The translations under genes were made by a program, and so were the position numbers. From assembly GCF_001742165.1 (NCBI RefSeq), contig NZ_CP016442.1:2728001-2792000 (forward strand): 64,000 nt of DNA. Reading direction: 5' to 3'. The number at the start of each line of letters is the position of its first letter. The stretch's first letter is position 1. Below, one piece after another: positions 16,664 to 28,687 of the stretch. Below the pieces are notes generated by a model. It was not told where the DNA came from and did no database searches. It saw only the letters and a program-made list of their open reading frames with translations. This DNA comes from Burkholderia stabilis. Lineage in GTDB: Bacteria > Pseudomonadota > Gammaproteobacteria > Burkholderiales > Burkholderiaceae.

Positions 16664-18052
16664 TCACGCCTTGTCGGCCTTCCCGGCCGCGCTCGCGAAT
16701 TTCGCGAGCCACGTATCGACGGCCGACGGTTGCCGGCTTTCGTCTTCCGCGCGTTCCTTGCGGCGGATCGCATTGCGCACGACGTGCGCACCGACATAGC
16801 GGATAGGCTCCGGCGGGAAGTGGCCGAGCGGGCCGCGCACGATCGGGCTGCGCGTCCACGCGTTGTCGAGGCCGAGCACCAGCGACGACAGGATTTGCCC
16901 GCCCATGTAGGTCGGCCCGACGCCGTTGCCCGAATAGCCGAAGCCGTAGAACACGTTCGGCGCATCGTCGAGGCGGCCGAAGAACGGGAAGCCCGTGACC
17001 GAGCGATCCGACGGGCCGTTCCAGCTCGCGGTGACCGGCACGCCCGCCAGCGACGGGAAGAACTCGCGCAGGCTTTGCGTGAGCTGCGCCTCGTATGGTG
17101 AGCGCAGGTCGAACACCGGCGCGATGCGGCTGCGCCACGAGAACGTGTTGCCGCCCTTGCCGAGCATCAGCCTGCCATCGGCGGTGGTGCGGTAGTAGTA
17201 GACGAAGATTCGCGAATCGAGCACCGACACGCCGTCCACGAGCCCGGTTTTCTCGAGCAGTTCCGGGCATTTCTCGGTGATGACCATGTCGCTCGACACG
17301 ACCGCGATCGTGCGCTCGAACTGCGGGAAGCGGCTCGCCATCCACGCGTTGATCGCGAACACGAGCTTGCCCGCCGTGACGCTGCCGGACGGCGTGCGCA
17401 CGACGGCCGGTTGACCGGGCGTGAAGTCGAGCATCGGCGTGCGCTCGTAGATCCGGATGCCCATCGCGAGCGCGACGCGGCGCAGCCCGCGCACGAGCTT
17501 GCCGGGATGCACGGTCGCGGCGATCGGCGAATAGACGCCGTCGAGATTGCGCGCGGAACCCGAGCGGCGCGCGACTTCCGCGGGCGGCAGCGGCTCGTAG
17601 CTGTGGATGCCGCAGGCGGCGAGCGCGTCGAGCACCGGCGCGAGCGTGCCGACCTGCGCGCGCGACGTCGCCGTGTACAGCGTGCCGTCGAGCCGCAGCT
17701 CCGCATCGATGCCGTGCGCGCGGCAGAAATCGGCGATGTGCTGAACGGCGGCTTCGGACGCCTTCACGAGCCGGATCGCCTCGGCTTCGCCGAACAGGCG
17801 CCGCAGCGTCAGGAATTTCGCGGACCACGTGAGCAGGCATCCGCCGTTGCGGCCGCTCGCGCCCGCGCCGCACAGGTCGGCTTCGACAATCGCGATGTCG
17901 AGCGCCGGGTTCTGCTGTTTTGCCTGGATCGCGGTCCAGAGCCCGGTAAAGCCGCCGCCGACGATGCAGACGTCGGCCTGCGTCGCGCCTTGCAGCGCGG
18001 GGGCGAGATCGCCGTCGTTGAACAGTGCTTGTTCGATCCAGAAGGGTCGCAT
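16664..18052 (-). CDS. FAD-dependent aminophosphonate oxidoreductase
   Basis: 462 residues of the DAO/glycine-oxidase fold. The dinucleotide motif is ADVCIVGGGFTGLWTAIQAK, followed by ASGRNGGCLLTWSAKF, and the C-terminal FAD contact YGFGYSGNGVGPTYMGGQIL. It fits the 'putative aminophosphonate oxidoreductase' family that recurs in AEP operons. Known relatives oxidise aminophosphonates, with N-alkylated AEP as reported substrates, giving phosphonoacetaldehyde; the exact substrate here is not shown by sequence. The start MRPFWIEQAL (18050-18052) is chosen because upstream codons lack family similarity. It is last in the phnS-phnT-phnU-phnW operon. Confidence 0.85.
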   Translation of the reverse strand: MRPFWIEQALFNDGDLAPALQGATQADVCIVGGGFTGLWTAIQAKQQNPALDIAIVEADLCGAGASGRNGGCLLTWSAKFLTLRRLFGEAEAIRLVKASEAAVQHIADFCRAHGIDAELRLDGTLYTATSRAQVGTLAPVLDALAACGIHSYEPLPPAEVARRSGSARNLDGVYSPIAATVHPGKLVRGLRRVALAMGIRIYERTPMLDFTPGQPAVVRTPSGSVTAGKLVFAINAWMASRFPQFERTIAVVSSDMVITEKCPELLEKTGLVDGVSVLDSRIFVYYYRTTADGRLMLGKGGNTFSWRSRIAPVFDLRSPYEAQLTQSLREFFPSLAGVPVTASWNGPSDRSVTGFPFFGRLDDAPNVFYGFGYSGNGVGPTYMGGQILSSLVLGLDNAWTRSPIVRGPLGHFPPEPIRYVGAHVVRNAIRRKERAEDESRQPSAVDTWLAKFASAAGKADKA

Positions 18053-18134
18053 CGGTTGTGTCTTCAATAAGGGTCGGGGCCATGCAGCGCACGGCCGGAA
18101 AAACGCAGCCGTCGGGTGGCGACACCCGGCGGTT

Positions 18135-18158
18135 GGCCGCATGCACGCGCATGCGGCC
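18135..18158. terminator. Perfect hairpin between phnW and the FAD gene
   Basis: GGCCGCATGC (18135-18144) pairs perfectly with GCATGCGGCC (18149-18158), loop ACGC, inside the 118-base gap after phnW. It lacks a T-run, so it may be an attenuator or an mRNA-stabilising structure reducing expression of the last gene relative to phnW. Confidence 0.5.
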
Positions 18159-18170
18159 GGGCAAATCGCA

Positions 18171-19301
18171 TCAGGCTGCCGCTTCGGCCGACACGCGCCG
18201 CACGCCCATCGCGCGCAGCGTGTCGGCGATCGCCGCGACGGCGCCCGGAATGCCGGCCTCGCCGAAGTGGCCGATGCAGCCGACGCGGAACGTCTCGACT
18301 TCGGTCAGCTTGCCCGGATACAGAATGTAGCTGCGCTTTTTGACCTCCTGATAAAACCGCTTGAAGTCGTAGTTCGGATCGTCCGGCGCATGGAACGTGA
18401 CGATGATCGGCGCCTGGATCGCCGGATCGAGAAACGGCCGGAAGCCGAGCGCGAGCATCCCGTCGATCAGCGCGCGATAGTTGCGCTGGTAGCGGCCGCC
18501 GCGTGCGGCGAGCCCGCCTTCGTCGACGTATTGCGTGACGGCCGCATCGAGCGCCGCGACCACGTGCGTCGGCGGCGTGAAGCGCCACTGCGTGGTGCGC
18601 TGCATGTAGACCCACTGGTCGTACAGGTCCATCGCGAGCGAGTGGCTGTTGCCTTCGCAGCGTTCGAGCGTGCTGCGCTTCGCGATCACGAAGCCGAGCC
18701 CCGGCACGCCTTCGAGGCATTTGCCGGACGCCGCGATCACCGCGTCGAACGGTGTCGTGCGCGCGTCGATGTCGATCGCGCCGAACGAACTCATCGCATC
18801 GACGATCAGCCCGCGCTGGTGCTTCGCGACGATCTGTGCAATCTCGTGCAGCGGGTTCAGCACGCCGGCGCCCGTCTCGCAGTGCACGAGCGCGACGTGC
18901 GTGATGGTCGGGTCGCCGGCGAGCGCGCGCTCGACGTCGGCCGGATCGACGCGACGATCCTCGCTGTAGTCGATCGTCGTCAGCCGGCGGCCGAGCACGC
19001 GGCAGATCTTCGCGATGCGCTGGCAGTACGCGCCGTTGTTCGGCACGAGCACGTGGCCGTCGCGCGGCACGAGCGTGCCGATCGCGGCCTCGACCGAGAA
19101 CGTGCCGCTGCCTTGCAGCGGCACGCATTCGTGCGTGCCTTCGCCGTGCACGATCTGCAGCAGGCGTTCGCGCAGCCGCGCGGTGATCGCGTTGAAATCG
19201 CTGTCCCACGATCCCCAGTCGCGCAGCATCGCGTCGCGCGTGCGATCGGAAGTCGTCAGGGGGCCGGGGGTGAGCAGGATGGGCTGGGCGGCGAGCGTCA
19301 T
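18171..19301 (-). CDS. phnW: 2-aminoethylphosphonate-pyruvate transaminase (PhnW)
   Basis: 376 residues, the usual PhnW length. Landmarks: [58 protein letters not shown], and the PLP lysine K194 in [15 protein letters not shown]. It moves the amino group of AEP to pyruvate, giving phosphonoacetaldehyde and alanine. AAGGAGACACC sits directly before the ATG at 19299-19301, which fixes the start ten codons inside a longer frame. It lies 48 bases after the permease gene in the same operon. Confidence 0.96.
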   Translation of the reverse strand: MTLAAQPILLTPGPLTTSDRTRDAMLRDWGSWDSDFNAITARLRERLLQIVHGEGTHECVPLQGSGTFSVEAAIGTLVPRDGHVLVPNNGAYCQRIAKICRVLGRRLTTIDYSEDRRVDPADVERALAGDPTITHVALVHCETGAGVLNPLHEIAQIVAKHQRGLIVDAMSSFGAIDIDARTTPFDAVIAASGKCLEGVPGLGFVIAKRSTLERCEGNSHSLAMDLYDQWVYMQRTTQWRFTPPTHVVAALDAAVTQYVDEGGLAARGGRYQRNYRALIDGMLALGFRPFLDPAIQAPIIVTFHAPDDPNYDFKRFYQEVKKRSYILYPGKLTEVETFRVGCIGHFGEAGIPGAVAAIADTLRAMGVRRVSAEAAA

Positions 19302-19349
19302 GGTGTCTCCTTGGTGAAGTCGGGACGTCACGTGAATGCGGCGAAAGGA

Positions 19350-21077
19350 TCAGCGGCGATGCGGGTGGCGCCAGGCCTGCGTGCGGCGCAGCAGGCGGTG
19401 CGAGATGCATGCGAACAGCAGGCACGCGCACGACGACGTCACGAGCACGAGCGTCGCCATTGCGGCGGCCGGGCCCATCTGGCCCGCGTCGTCGAGGTTC
19501 AGGATCGCGACCGACGCGGGCTGCGTGTCGGGCGAGTACAGGAACGCGACGGCCGAGACCGTCGTCATCCCGTTGACGAACAGGTAGCGCGCGATCAGCA
19601 GGATCGCGGGCAGGCACACGGGCACGGTGACGCGCAGGAAAGTCTTGTAGAACGGCACCTTCAGCGACGCGGACACGGCTTCGAACTCGCTGTCGATCTG
19701 CCTGAGCGCGGTGACGGCGGTCAGGTGGCTCGACGCGTAGTAGTGGACGACCGTGACGATCGCGAGCAGCCACAGCGAGCCGTACAACCCGTTCAGCGGG
19801 TTGCCGGGCGCGTTGAACAGGAAGATGTAGCTGATGCCGAGCACGAGGCCCGGCACGCCCATCGGCAGGATCGCGCACAGGCTGATGAAGCCGCGCAGCC
19901 AGCGCGCGCCGCGGGTCTTCTCGATCAGGTAGGCGCCGCCGAACACGACGATCGTGCCGCCGATCGCCACCGTCGCGGCCATCCGCAGGCTGTTCTTGTA
20001 CGCGTCGAAGATGCCGGCGCCGATCAACCCCATCTTGTAGTGCTGCAGCCCGAGGCTCATCTGGTACGGCCAGAACTTCACGAACGACGCGAACACCGAG
20101 ATGCCGACGACCGCGATGAAGAACGCGCATACGAGCGTGCAGTACGCGAGCATCGCGGCGTCGAAACCGCGCGACGGCTTCGGCTGGTACGGCGTCGAGC
20201 GCGCGCCGAGTTGCGACTGCTGGCGGCGGCGGATGAAGAAGTCGACGCCGAACGCGACCAGCGCCGGGCACAGCAGCATCAGGCTCACGACCGCGCTGCG
20301 GTTGAAATCCTGCAGGCCGATGATCAGCTTGTAGATGTCGGTCGACAGCACGTTGTACGAGCCGCCGATCACCACCGGCACACCGAAGTCGTTGATGCAC
20401 ATCGTGAACGCGACCATCGTCGCGCTGATCAGCCCGTACTTCGCGCCGGGCAGCGTGATCGTGAAGAACTTGCGCGTGCGGCTCGTGCCCATCGCGTCGG
20501 CGGCTTCGTAGAGCCGGCCGTCCGCGAGCGACAGCGCGGTGACGAGGATCATCAGCACGTGCGGGAACGACGCATACACCATGCTCAGCACGATGCCCGG
20601 CAGCCCGTAGATCGAGTGGCCGTGCAGCAGCGGCTTGAGCAGCCCCGCGTTGCCGAACCAGTAGATGAACGACACGGCCGACAGCAGCGTCGGCGCGAGC
20701 AGCGGCAGCAGCGCGATCGTGCGAGCGGCGTTCTTCAGCGGCATGCACGAGCGCGTCAGCGCATACGCGAACGTGAACGCCATCGGCACGACGATCGCCG
20801 TGACGAGCGCGCCCACCGTCAGCGAATGCAGCATCGAGCGCAGCACGCCGCTGTCCTCGAGATACTCGACGAAGTTGTGCGCGCCGACGAAATGCCCGTC
20901 CGCGTCGACGAAGCATTTCTGCACGACGAGCGCGAGCGGCAGCAGCAGGAACAGCGACATCAGCGCGGCCATCGCGACGAGCGTGAACTGTGCGATGCGA
21001 TCGTGCCAGTGCGTGATCTGCCGCACGTCGGCGGGGGCGGACGCGCCGCGGCGGCGCTCGGTCAGGACGGTGCTCAT
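19350..21077 (-). CDS. phnU: AEP ABC transporter permease, two fused modules
   Basis: 575 residues with about twelve transmembrane helices in two homologous halves (roughly 25-300 and 320-560), each with a type I importer permease loop (e.g. YEAADAMGTSRTRKFFTITL and ALRQIDSEFEAVSASLKVPF). Family members in AEP operons are single ~550-residue proteins, so the fusion is normal. It should form the membrane pore with PhnT for uptake of 2-aminoethylphosphonate. Its ATG overlaps the ATPase stop by four bases (ATGA), implying coupled translation. The symbol follows the AEP-operon convention and is tentative. Confidence 0.88.
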   Translation of the reverse strand: MSTVLTERRRGASAPADVRQITHWHDRIAQFTLVAMAALMSLFLLLPLALVVQKCFVDADGHFVGAHNFVEYLEDSGVLRSMLHSLTVGALVTAIVVPMAFTFAYALTRSCMPLKNAARTIALLPLLAPTLLSAVSFIYWFGNAGLLKPLLHGHSIYGLPGIVLSMVYASFPHVLMILVTALSLADGRLYEAADAMGTSRTRKFFTITLPGAKYGLISATMVAFTMCINDFGVPVVIGGSYNVLSTDIYKLIIGLQDFNRSAVVSLMLLCPALVAFGVDFFIRRRQQSQLGARSTPYQPKPSRGFDAAMLAYCTLVCAFFIAVVGISVFASFVKFWPYQMSLGLQHYKMGLIGAGIFDAYKNSLRMAATVAIGGTIVVFGGAYLIEKTRGARWLRGFISLCAILPMGVPGLVLGISYIFLFNAPGNPLNGLYGSLWLLAIVTVVHYYASSHLTAVTALRQIDSEFEAVSASLKVPFYKTFLRVTVPVCLPAILLIARYLFVNGMTTVSAVAFLYSPDTQPASVAILNLDDAGQMGPAAAMATLVLVTSSCACLLFACISHRLLRRTQAWRHPHRR

Positions 21078-22165
21078 TGCAGTCGCTCCTTCGCGCTCGG
21101 GAACACGCGGACATGCTCGCGATCGAGCGCGAGGTCGATGCGCGCGCCGGCCTGCACGCCGGTGCGGTCGACGTCGTGATACGACAGGTCGGCCACGATC
21201 TCCTGGCCGTCGAGCCCGTCGATGCGGAAGCTCACGCGGCAGAACGCGCCGAGGAATTCGAGCTTCTCGACGCGGCCGGCCAGCACGTTGTCGGCCGTTT
21301 CGCCCGGCACGCGGATGCGCAGGTCTTCCGGCCGCACATAGACCGACACCGCCGCGCCCTGCGCGGGGCGTGCCGCGCCGTGGCCGCAGTCGAAGCCGAC
21401 GGCGCCCGCGCGCAGCGTGCCATCCTGCGCGACTTCGGCAGGAATCGTGTTGACGCGGCCGATGAAGTCGGCGACGAACGGCGACGCCGGCTGCCGGTAG
21501 ATTTCGAGCGGCGTGCCGATCTGCTCGATCACGCCGTGGTTCATCACGACGATGCGGTCGGCCATCGACAGCGCCTCCTCCTGGTCGTGCGTGACCATGA
21601 TCGTCGTCACGCCGAGCCGCTGCTGCAGCGCGCGGATCTCCTGACGCAGCCGCACGCGCACGCGCGCGTCGAGCGCCGACAGCGGCTCGTCGAGCAGCAG
21701 CAGGCCCGGCGACGTCGCGAGCGCGCGCGCCAGCGCGATGCGCTGCTGCTGGCCGCCGGAGAGCTGGCCCGGATGCTTGCGATGGCTGTCGGGCAGGCCG
21801 ACCAGCGCGAGCAGCGTGTGCACGCGCTCGTGGATCGCCTCGCGCTTCATCTTGCGGTTCACGAGCCCGTAGGCGACGTTGTCGTACACGGTGAGGTTCG
21901 GGAACAGCGCGTACGACTGGAACACGATCCCGTAGTCGCGCAGTTGCGGCGGCAGCCGCGAGATGTCGCGGCCGTCCTGCATGATCTGGCCGGCGTTCTG
22001 CGTTTCGAGCCCCGCGATGATCCGCAGCAGCGTGGTTTTCCCGCAGCCGGACGGCCCCAGGAAGCAGATCATTTCGCCTTTCATCACGCTCAGGTTGATG
22101 TCGGTGAGAACCTGCGTGTCGTTGTACCGCTTCTCGATGCGTTCTACGCTCAGATAAGGTGCCAT
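21074..22165 (-). CDS. phnT: AEP ABC transporter ATP-binding protein
   Basis: 363 residues. Walker A GPSGCGKTT, Q-loop VFQSYALFPNLTVYDNVAYG, signature LSGGQQQRIALARAL, Walker B LLLLDEPLSALD, H-loop MVTHDQEEAL, then a C-terminal TOBE-type domain. It powers import with the adjoining permease. Two ATGs are close; GGAGG is six bases from the one at 22163-22165 (MAPYLSVERIEKRY), the better start. It ends in a four-base overlap with the permease gene and lies 98 bases after phnS. Confidence 0.92.
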   Translation of the reverse strand: MAPYLSVERIEKRYNDTQVLTDINLSVMKGEMICFLGPSGCGKTTLLRIIAGLETQNAGQIMQDGRDISRLPPQLRDYGIVFQSYALFPNLTVYDNVAYGLVNRKMKREAIHERVHTLLALVGLPDSHRKHPGQLSGGQQQRIALARALATSPGLLLLDEPLSALDARVRVRLRQEIRALQQRLGVTTIMVTHDQEEALSMADRIVVMNHGVIEQIGTPLEIYRQPASPFVADFIGRVNTIPAEVAQDGTLRAGAVGFDCGHGAARPAQGAAVSVYVRPEDLRIRVPGETADNVLAGRVEKLEFLGAFCRVSFRIDGLDGQEIVADLSYHDVDRTGVQAGARIDLALDREHVRVFPSAKERLQ

Positions 22166-22263
22166 GCGCGCCTCCATGCTGGGGCGGCCCCGGGGGCCGG
22201 ATTCGACGACGAAAAGGGTGGCGCGGGGCGGCGCGCGGCGCGGCCCCGCTGCCGGTCGCGGCA

Positions 22264-24767
<2,504 letters not shown>

Positions 24768-24796
24768 TGCATCCGCATCCGCAAGGGGACACACTC

Positions 24797-26251
24797 ATGA
24801 ACGCCATTGCAGCATCGACGGACGTCCGCGAGATTCGTCGCGAAGCACTGCGAATCGACGGCGAAAGGATTCATCGCGACGCCGTGATCGACGTGCGCAA
24901 CCCGTACGACGGCTCGCTGGTCGGCACCGTGCCGAAGGCGACGCTGGACGACGTGCGGCGTGCATTCGCGGTCGCGCGTGCGTATCGGCCGACGCTCACG
25001 CGTCACGATCGCGCGGCGATCCTGCGTCGCGCGGCCGACATCGTGCGCTCGCGCACCGCCGAGATCGCGGCGCTGATCACGGCCGAGGCCGGGTTGTGCA
25101 TCAAGGATTCGACGTATGAAGCCGGGCGCGTGGCCGACGTGCTGACGTTCGGCGCCGGCGAAGTGCTGAAGGACGACGGGCAGATCTTCTCGTGCGATCT
25201 GACGCCGCACGGCAAGAAGCGCCGCGTGTACACGCAGCGCGATCCGCTGCTCGGCGTGATCTCGGCGATCACGCCGTTCAACCACCCGATGAACCAGGTC
25301 GCGCACAAGATCGTGCCGTCGGTCGCGACCAACAACCGGATCGTCGTGAAGCCTTCGGAGAAGGTGCCGCTATCGTGTTACCTGTTCGCGGACATCCTGT
25401 ACGAAGCCGGCTTGCCGCCGCAGATGCTGCAGGTGCTCACCGGCGACCCGAAGGAAATCGCGGACGAGCTGATCACGAACCCGGCGATCGATTTGATCAC
25501 GTTCACCGGCGGCGTATCGATCGGCAAGTCGATCGCGTCGCGCATGGGCTATCGGCGCGCGGTGCTCGAGCTCGGCGGCAACGACCCGATCATCGTGATG
25601 GAGGACGCCGATCTCGACGAAGCGAGCACGCTCGCGGTGTCGGGCTCGTACAAGAACTCCGGGCAGCGCTGCACCGCGATCAAGCGGATGCTCGTGCACG
25701 AGTCGGTCGCCGATCGCTTCACGGAACTCGTCGTCGAAAAGACGCGCGCGTGGTCGTACGGAAACCCGGCCGATCCGTCGGTCGACATGGGCACGGTGAT
25801 CGACGAAGCGGCCGCGAAGTTCTGCGAGCAGCAGGTGAACGATGCGATCGCGCGCGGTGCGCGGCTGCTGGTCGGCAACGTGCGTGACGGCGCGTTGTAT
25901 TCGCCGACGGTCGTCGATTGCGTGACGCCCGACATGCCGCTCGTGAAGTATGAAACGTTCGGCCCCGTGTCGCCGATCATGCGCTTTCGCGACATCGACG
26001 AAGCGATCCGGATGTCGAACAGCACCGACTACGCGCTGTCGTCGTCGGTGTGCACGAATCGCTTCGACAACATCACGCGCTTCATCACCGAGCTGGAAGT
26101 GGGCAGCGTGAACGTGCGCGAAGTACCGGGCTACCGGCTCGAACTGACGCCGTTCGGCGGCGTGAAGGATTCGGGGCTCGGCTACAAGGAGGGCGTGCAG
26201 GAAGCGATGAAGAGCTTCACGAATACGAAGACGTATTCGCTGCCCTGGTAA
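24797..26251 (+). CDS. phnY: Phosphonoacetaldehyde dehydrogenase (PhnY)
   Basis: 484 residues of the aldehyde dehydrogenase superfamily. Cofactor and catalytic motifs: ITPFNHPMNQVAHKIVPSVA, VKPSEKVPLS, FTGGVSIGKSIA, the general base Glu in VLELGGNDPIIVMEDADLD and the catalytic Cys in NSGQRCTAIKRM. In AEP clusters this enzyme oxidises phosphonoacetaldehyde to phosphonoacetate with NAD+, linking PhnW to PhnA. AAGGGGAC precedes the ATG at 24797. The frame is open far upstream through phnA antiphase sequence, but similarity starts here. Confidence 0.94.
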   Translation: MNAIAASTDVREIRREALRIDGERIHRDAVIDVRNPYDGSLVGTVPKATLDDVRRAFAVARAYRPTLTRHDRAAILRRAADIVRSRTAEIAALITAEAGLCIKDSTYEAGRVADVLTFGAGEVLKDDGQIFSCDLTPHGKKRRVYTQRDPLLGVISAITPFNHPMNQVAHKIVPSVATNNRIVVKPSEKVPLSCYLFADILYEAGLPPQMLQVLTGDPKEIADELITNPAIDLITFTGGVSIGKSIASRMGYRRAVLELGGNDPIIVMEDADLDEASTLAVSGSYKNSGQRCTAIKRMLVHESVADRFTELVVEKTRAWSYGNPADPSVDMGTVIDEAAAKFCEQQVNDAIARGARLLVGNVRDGALYSPTVVDCVTPDMPLVKYETFGPVSPIMRFRDIDEAIRMSNSTDYALSSSVCTNRFDNITRFITELEVGSVNVREVPGYRLELTPFGGVKDSGLGYKEGVQEAMKSFTNTKTYSLPW

Positions 26252-26264
26252 GCGGGGTGAAAGG

Positions 26265-26296
26265 CGCCCGCACCGGCTTCGCGGCCGGTGCGGGCG
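26265..26296 (+). terminator. Terminator after phnY
   Basis: CGCCCGCACCGGC (26265-26277) pairs with GCCGGTGCGGGCG (26284-26296), loop TTCGCG, followed by TTATT. A strong hairpin 13 bases after the phnY stop. Confidence 0.8.
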
Positions 26297-26430
26297 TTAT
26301 TCGAACGGCTCATATCGTTAGCCGATTTGCGTTTTTGCCGCGCTTCGACGCGTCGGTAGAATTCGCGGACCTCTCGAACGGCACGCGCGTGCCGCGGGAT
26401 CATTCCCTCCAATCATTCGGGGTCCGCACC

Positions 26431-27213
26431 ATGAAAATCCTTCGCTCCATTCTGGTCGTTGCATTGCTGCAGGCCGCTGCCGTCACGAGCGCGCTCGCGG
26501 CCGACGACCTGTCGCAGATCAAGTCGTCCGGCGTGTTCCGGGTCGGCACCGAAGGCACGTACGCGCCGTTCACGTATCACGACGAGACGGGCAAGCTGAC
26601 GGGCTTCGACGTCGATATCGCGACCGCGATCGCGCAGCGCCTCGGCGTGAAGCCGCAATTCGTCGAAGGCAAATGGGACGGGCTGATCGCGGGCCTCGAC
26701 GTGAACCGCTACGACGCGGTCGTCAACGAAGTGTCGATCACCGACGCGCGCAAGGCGAAATATGCGTTCTCGACGCCGTACATCACGTCGCATCCGGTGC
26801 TGATCGTGCGCACGGACAACACGACGATCCGCTCGTTCGACGACCTGAAGGGCAAGAAATCCGCGAACACGCTGACGAGCAACTTCGGCAAGTTCGCGGC
26901 GGCGCACGGCGCGGACGTCGTGCCCGTGCAGGGCTTCAACGAAGCGATCGACCTGCTGACGTCCGGGCGCGTCGACGCGACGATCAACGATTCGCTGTCG
27001 TACCTCGATTTCCGCAAGCACAAGCCCGACGCGAAACTGAAGATCGCGGCGACCGGCACGCGCGGTGCCGGCGACGCATCGGGCGTGCTGCTGCGCAAGG
27101 GCAGCCCCGAGCTGGTGGCCGCGATCGACAAGGCGCTCGCGGACATCAAGTCGGACGGCACCTACGCGAAGATCTCGCAGAAGTACTTCGGCCGCGACGT
27201 GTCGCAGCCGTGA
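26431..27213 (+). CDS. Polar amino-acid ABC transporter substrate-binding protein
   Basis: 260 residues with signal peptide MKILRSILVVALLQAAAVTS ending ALA-ADDLS. Mature family 3 binding protein: GVFRVGTEGTYAPFTYHDE, GKLTGFDVDIATAIAQRLGV, KWDGLIAGLDVNRYDAVVN and GEAI-type hinge regions. The closest pattern is cystine/amino-acid binding (FliY/TcyJ-like), but ligand assignment is uncertain. First of three genes with a permease (14-base gap) and ATPase, forming a complete importer. Confidence 0.9.
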   Translation: MKILRSILVVALLQAAAVTSALAADDLSQIKSSGVFRVGTEGTYAPFTYHDETGKLTGFDVDIATAIAQRLGVKPQFVEGKWDGLIAGLDVNRYDAVVNEVSITDARKAKYAFSTPYITSHPVLIVRTDNTTIRSFDDLKGKKSANTLTSNFGKFAAAHGADVVPVQGFNEAIDLLTSGRVDATINDSLSYLDFRKHKPDAKLKIAATGTRGAGDASGVLLRKGSPELVAAIDKALADIKSDGTYAKISQKYFGRDVSQP

Positions 27214-27227
27214 CGCGAGACTGAACG

Positions 27228-27908
27228 ATGCCGCCCTGGCTGCACCTGATGGCGGAATCGCTGCGGCCCCTGCTTTACGCGGGGCTCGTGTTCACGGTTC
27301 CGCTCACCCTCGCGTCGTTCGCGATCGGCCTGCTGCTCGCGTTCGGCGCGGCGCTCACGCGCCTGTTCGGGCCGCGCTGGGCGCAGGCCGCCGTGCGTTT
27401 CTATATCTGGCTGTTCCGCGGCTCGCCGTTGCTCGTGCAACTGTTCGTGATCTTCTACGGATTGCCGAGCGTCGGCATCGTGCTCGACCCGCTGACCGCC
27501 GCCGTGATCGGTTTCTCGCTGAACGTCGGCGCGTACAACGCCGAGGTGATTCGCGGCGTGATCGAATCGATCCCGAAGGGGCAATGGGAGGCCGCGTACT
27601 CGATGGCGATGACGCGCGCGCAGGCGCTGCGCCGCGCGATCCTGCCGCAGGCAACGCGCGTTGCGCTGCCCGCGCTGTCGAACTCGTTCATCTCGCTCGT
27701 GAAGGACACGTCGCTCGCGGCCGTGCTGACCGTGCCCGAGATCTTCCAGGCCGCGCAGCGCATCGCGGCCGTGACCTACGAGCCCTTGATCCTCTATACC
27801 GAAGCCGCGCTGATCTACCTGCTGTTCAGCTCGGTGCTCTCCACGCTGCAACGTCACCTCGAAACCCGTTTCGGCCGTCACGCGCTGTTCCAGGCGGAGT
27901 TGCGATGA
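27228..27908 (+). CDS. Polar amino-acid ABC transporter permease
   Basis: 226 residues, about five membrane helices; His/Glu/Gln-type permease with the coupling motif EAAYSMAMTRAQALRRAILP and the family stretch FRGSPLLVQLFVIFYGLP. Homodimer expected as no second permease is present. It overlaps the ATPase gene by four bases (ATGA). Resembles cystine permease TcyL/YecS. Confidence 0.9.
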   Translation: MPPWLHLMAESLRPLLYAGLVFTVPLTLASFAIGLLLAFGAALTRLFGPRWAQAAVRFYIWLFRGSPLLVQLFVIFYGLPSVGIVLDPLTAAVIGFSLNVGAYNAEVIRGVIESIPKGQWEAAYSMAMTRAQALRRAILPQATRVALPALSNSFISLVKDTSLAAVLTVPEIFQAAQRIAAVTYEPLILYTEAALIYLLFSSVLSTLQRHLETRFGRHALFQAELR

Positions 27909-28663
27909 TTCGTCTCGAACGCATCGACAAATCGTTCGGCACGCATCGCGTATTGAGCGCGATCGACCTCGCATTGCAGCCGGGCAGCGTGACCGCGCTG
28001 ATTGGGCCGTCCGGCAGCGGAAAGAGCACGCTGCTGCGCTGCGTGAACCTGCTCGAAGTGCCCGAGGCGGGTGTGCTGACCGTCGGCGATGCGCGCATCG
28101 ATTTCGCGCCCGGGCGCCGGCCGTCGCGCGACGCCGTGTTCGCGGTGCGCCGGCAGACCGGCATGGTGTTCCAGAACTTCCAGCTGTTTCCGCACCTGAG
28201 CGTCGTGCAGAACGTGATGGAAGGGCTCGTGACCGTGCAGCGCTGGCCGCACGAGCGTGCGCGTGAACGGGCGTTCGCGTTGCTCGACAAGGTCGGCATC
28301 GCGGACAAGGCCGACGCATGGCCCGCGACGTTGTCGGGTGGCCAGCAGCAGCGTGTCGCCATCGCGCGCGCGCTCGCGCCGTCGCCGCAGGTGCTGCTGT
28401 GCGACGAGCCGACGTCGGCGCTCGATCCCGAGCTGTCCATCGAAGTGGTCGAAGTGCTGCGCCAGCTCGCGCGCGAAGGCACGACGATGCTGATGGCCAC
28501 GCACGACCTGCGCCTGGCTGCGTCGATCGCACACGACGCGGTGTTTCTCGCCGATGGCCGCATCGTCGAGGCCGGTGCATCGCGTGACCTGTTCGGCCGG
28601 CCGAGCGACCCGCGCACCGCGAAGTTCATCGCGACGCTCGCGCAAGGCGTGCCGGCGTTCTGA
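27905..28663 (+). CDS. Polar amino-acid ABC transporter ATP-binding protein
   Basis: 252 residues. Walker A GPSGSGKST, Q-loop VFQNFQLFPHLSVVQNVMEG, signature LSGGQQQRVAIARAL, Walker B VLLCDEPTSALDPEL, H-loop MATHDLRLA. The Walker A to Q-loop interval includes the acidic insertion typical of amino-acid importers. Last gene of the three-gene importer; ATG overlaps the permease stop. Confidence 0.92.
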   Translation: MIRLERIDKSFGTHRVLSAIDLALQPGSVTALIGPSGSGKSTLLRCVNLLEVPEAGVLTVGDARIDFAPGRRPSRDAVFAVRRQTGMVFQNFQLFPHLSVVQNVMEGLVTVQRWPHERARERAFALLDKVGIADKADAWPATLSGGQQQRVAIARALAPSPQVLLCDEPTSALDPELSIEVVEVLRQLAREGTTMLMATHDLRLAASIAHDAVFLADGRIVEAGASRDLFGRPSDPRTAKFIATLAQGVPAF

Positions 28664-28687
28664 CGCGCTACGCGATTCCTGCAGCGC

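Noticed and set aside
19350..21077. Permease seen as an abnormal fusion of two genes
   Set aside because: Single-chain, two-module permeases of ~550 residues are the rule in this AEP transporter family.
17829..21179. 1100-codon plus-strand open frame over the phosphonate operon
   Set aside because: Antisense to FAD enzyme, PhnW and permease; composition is Arg/His/Asp-rich shadow sequence.
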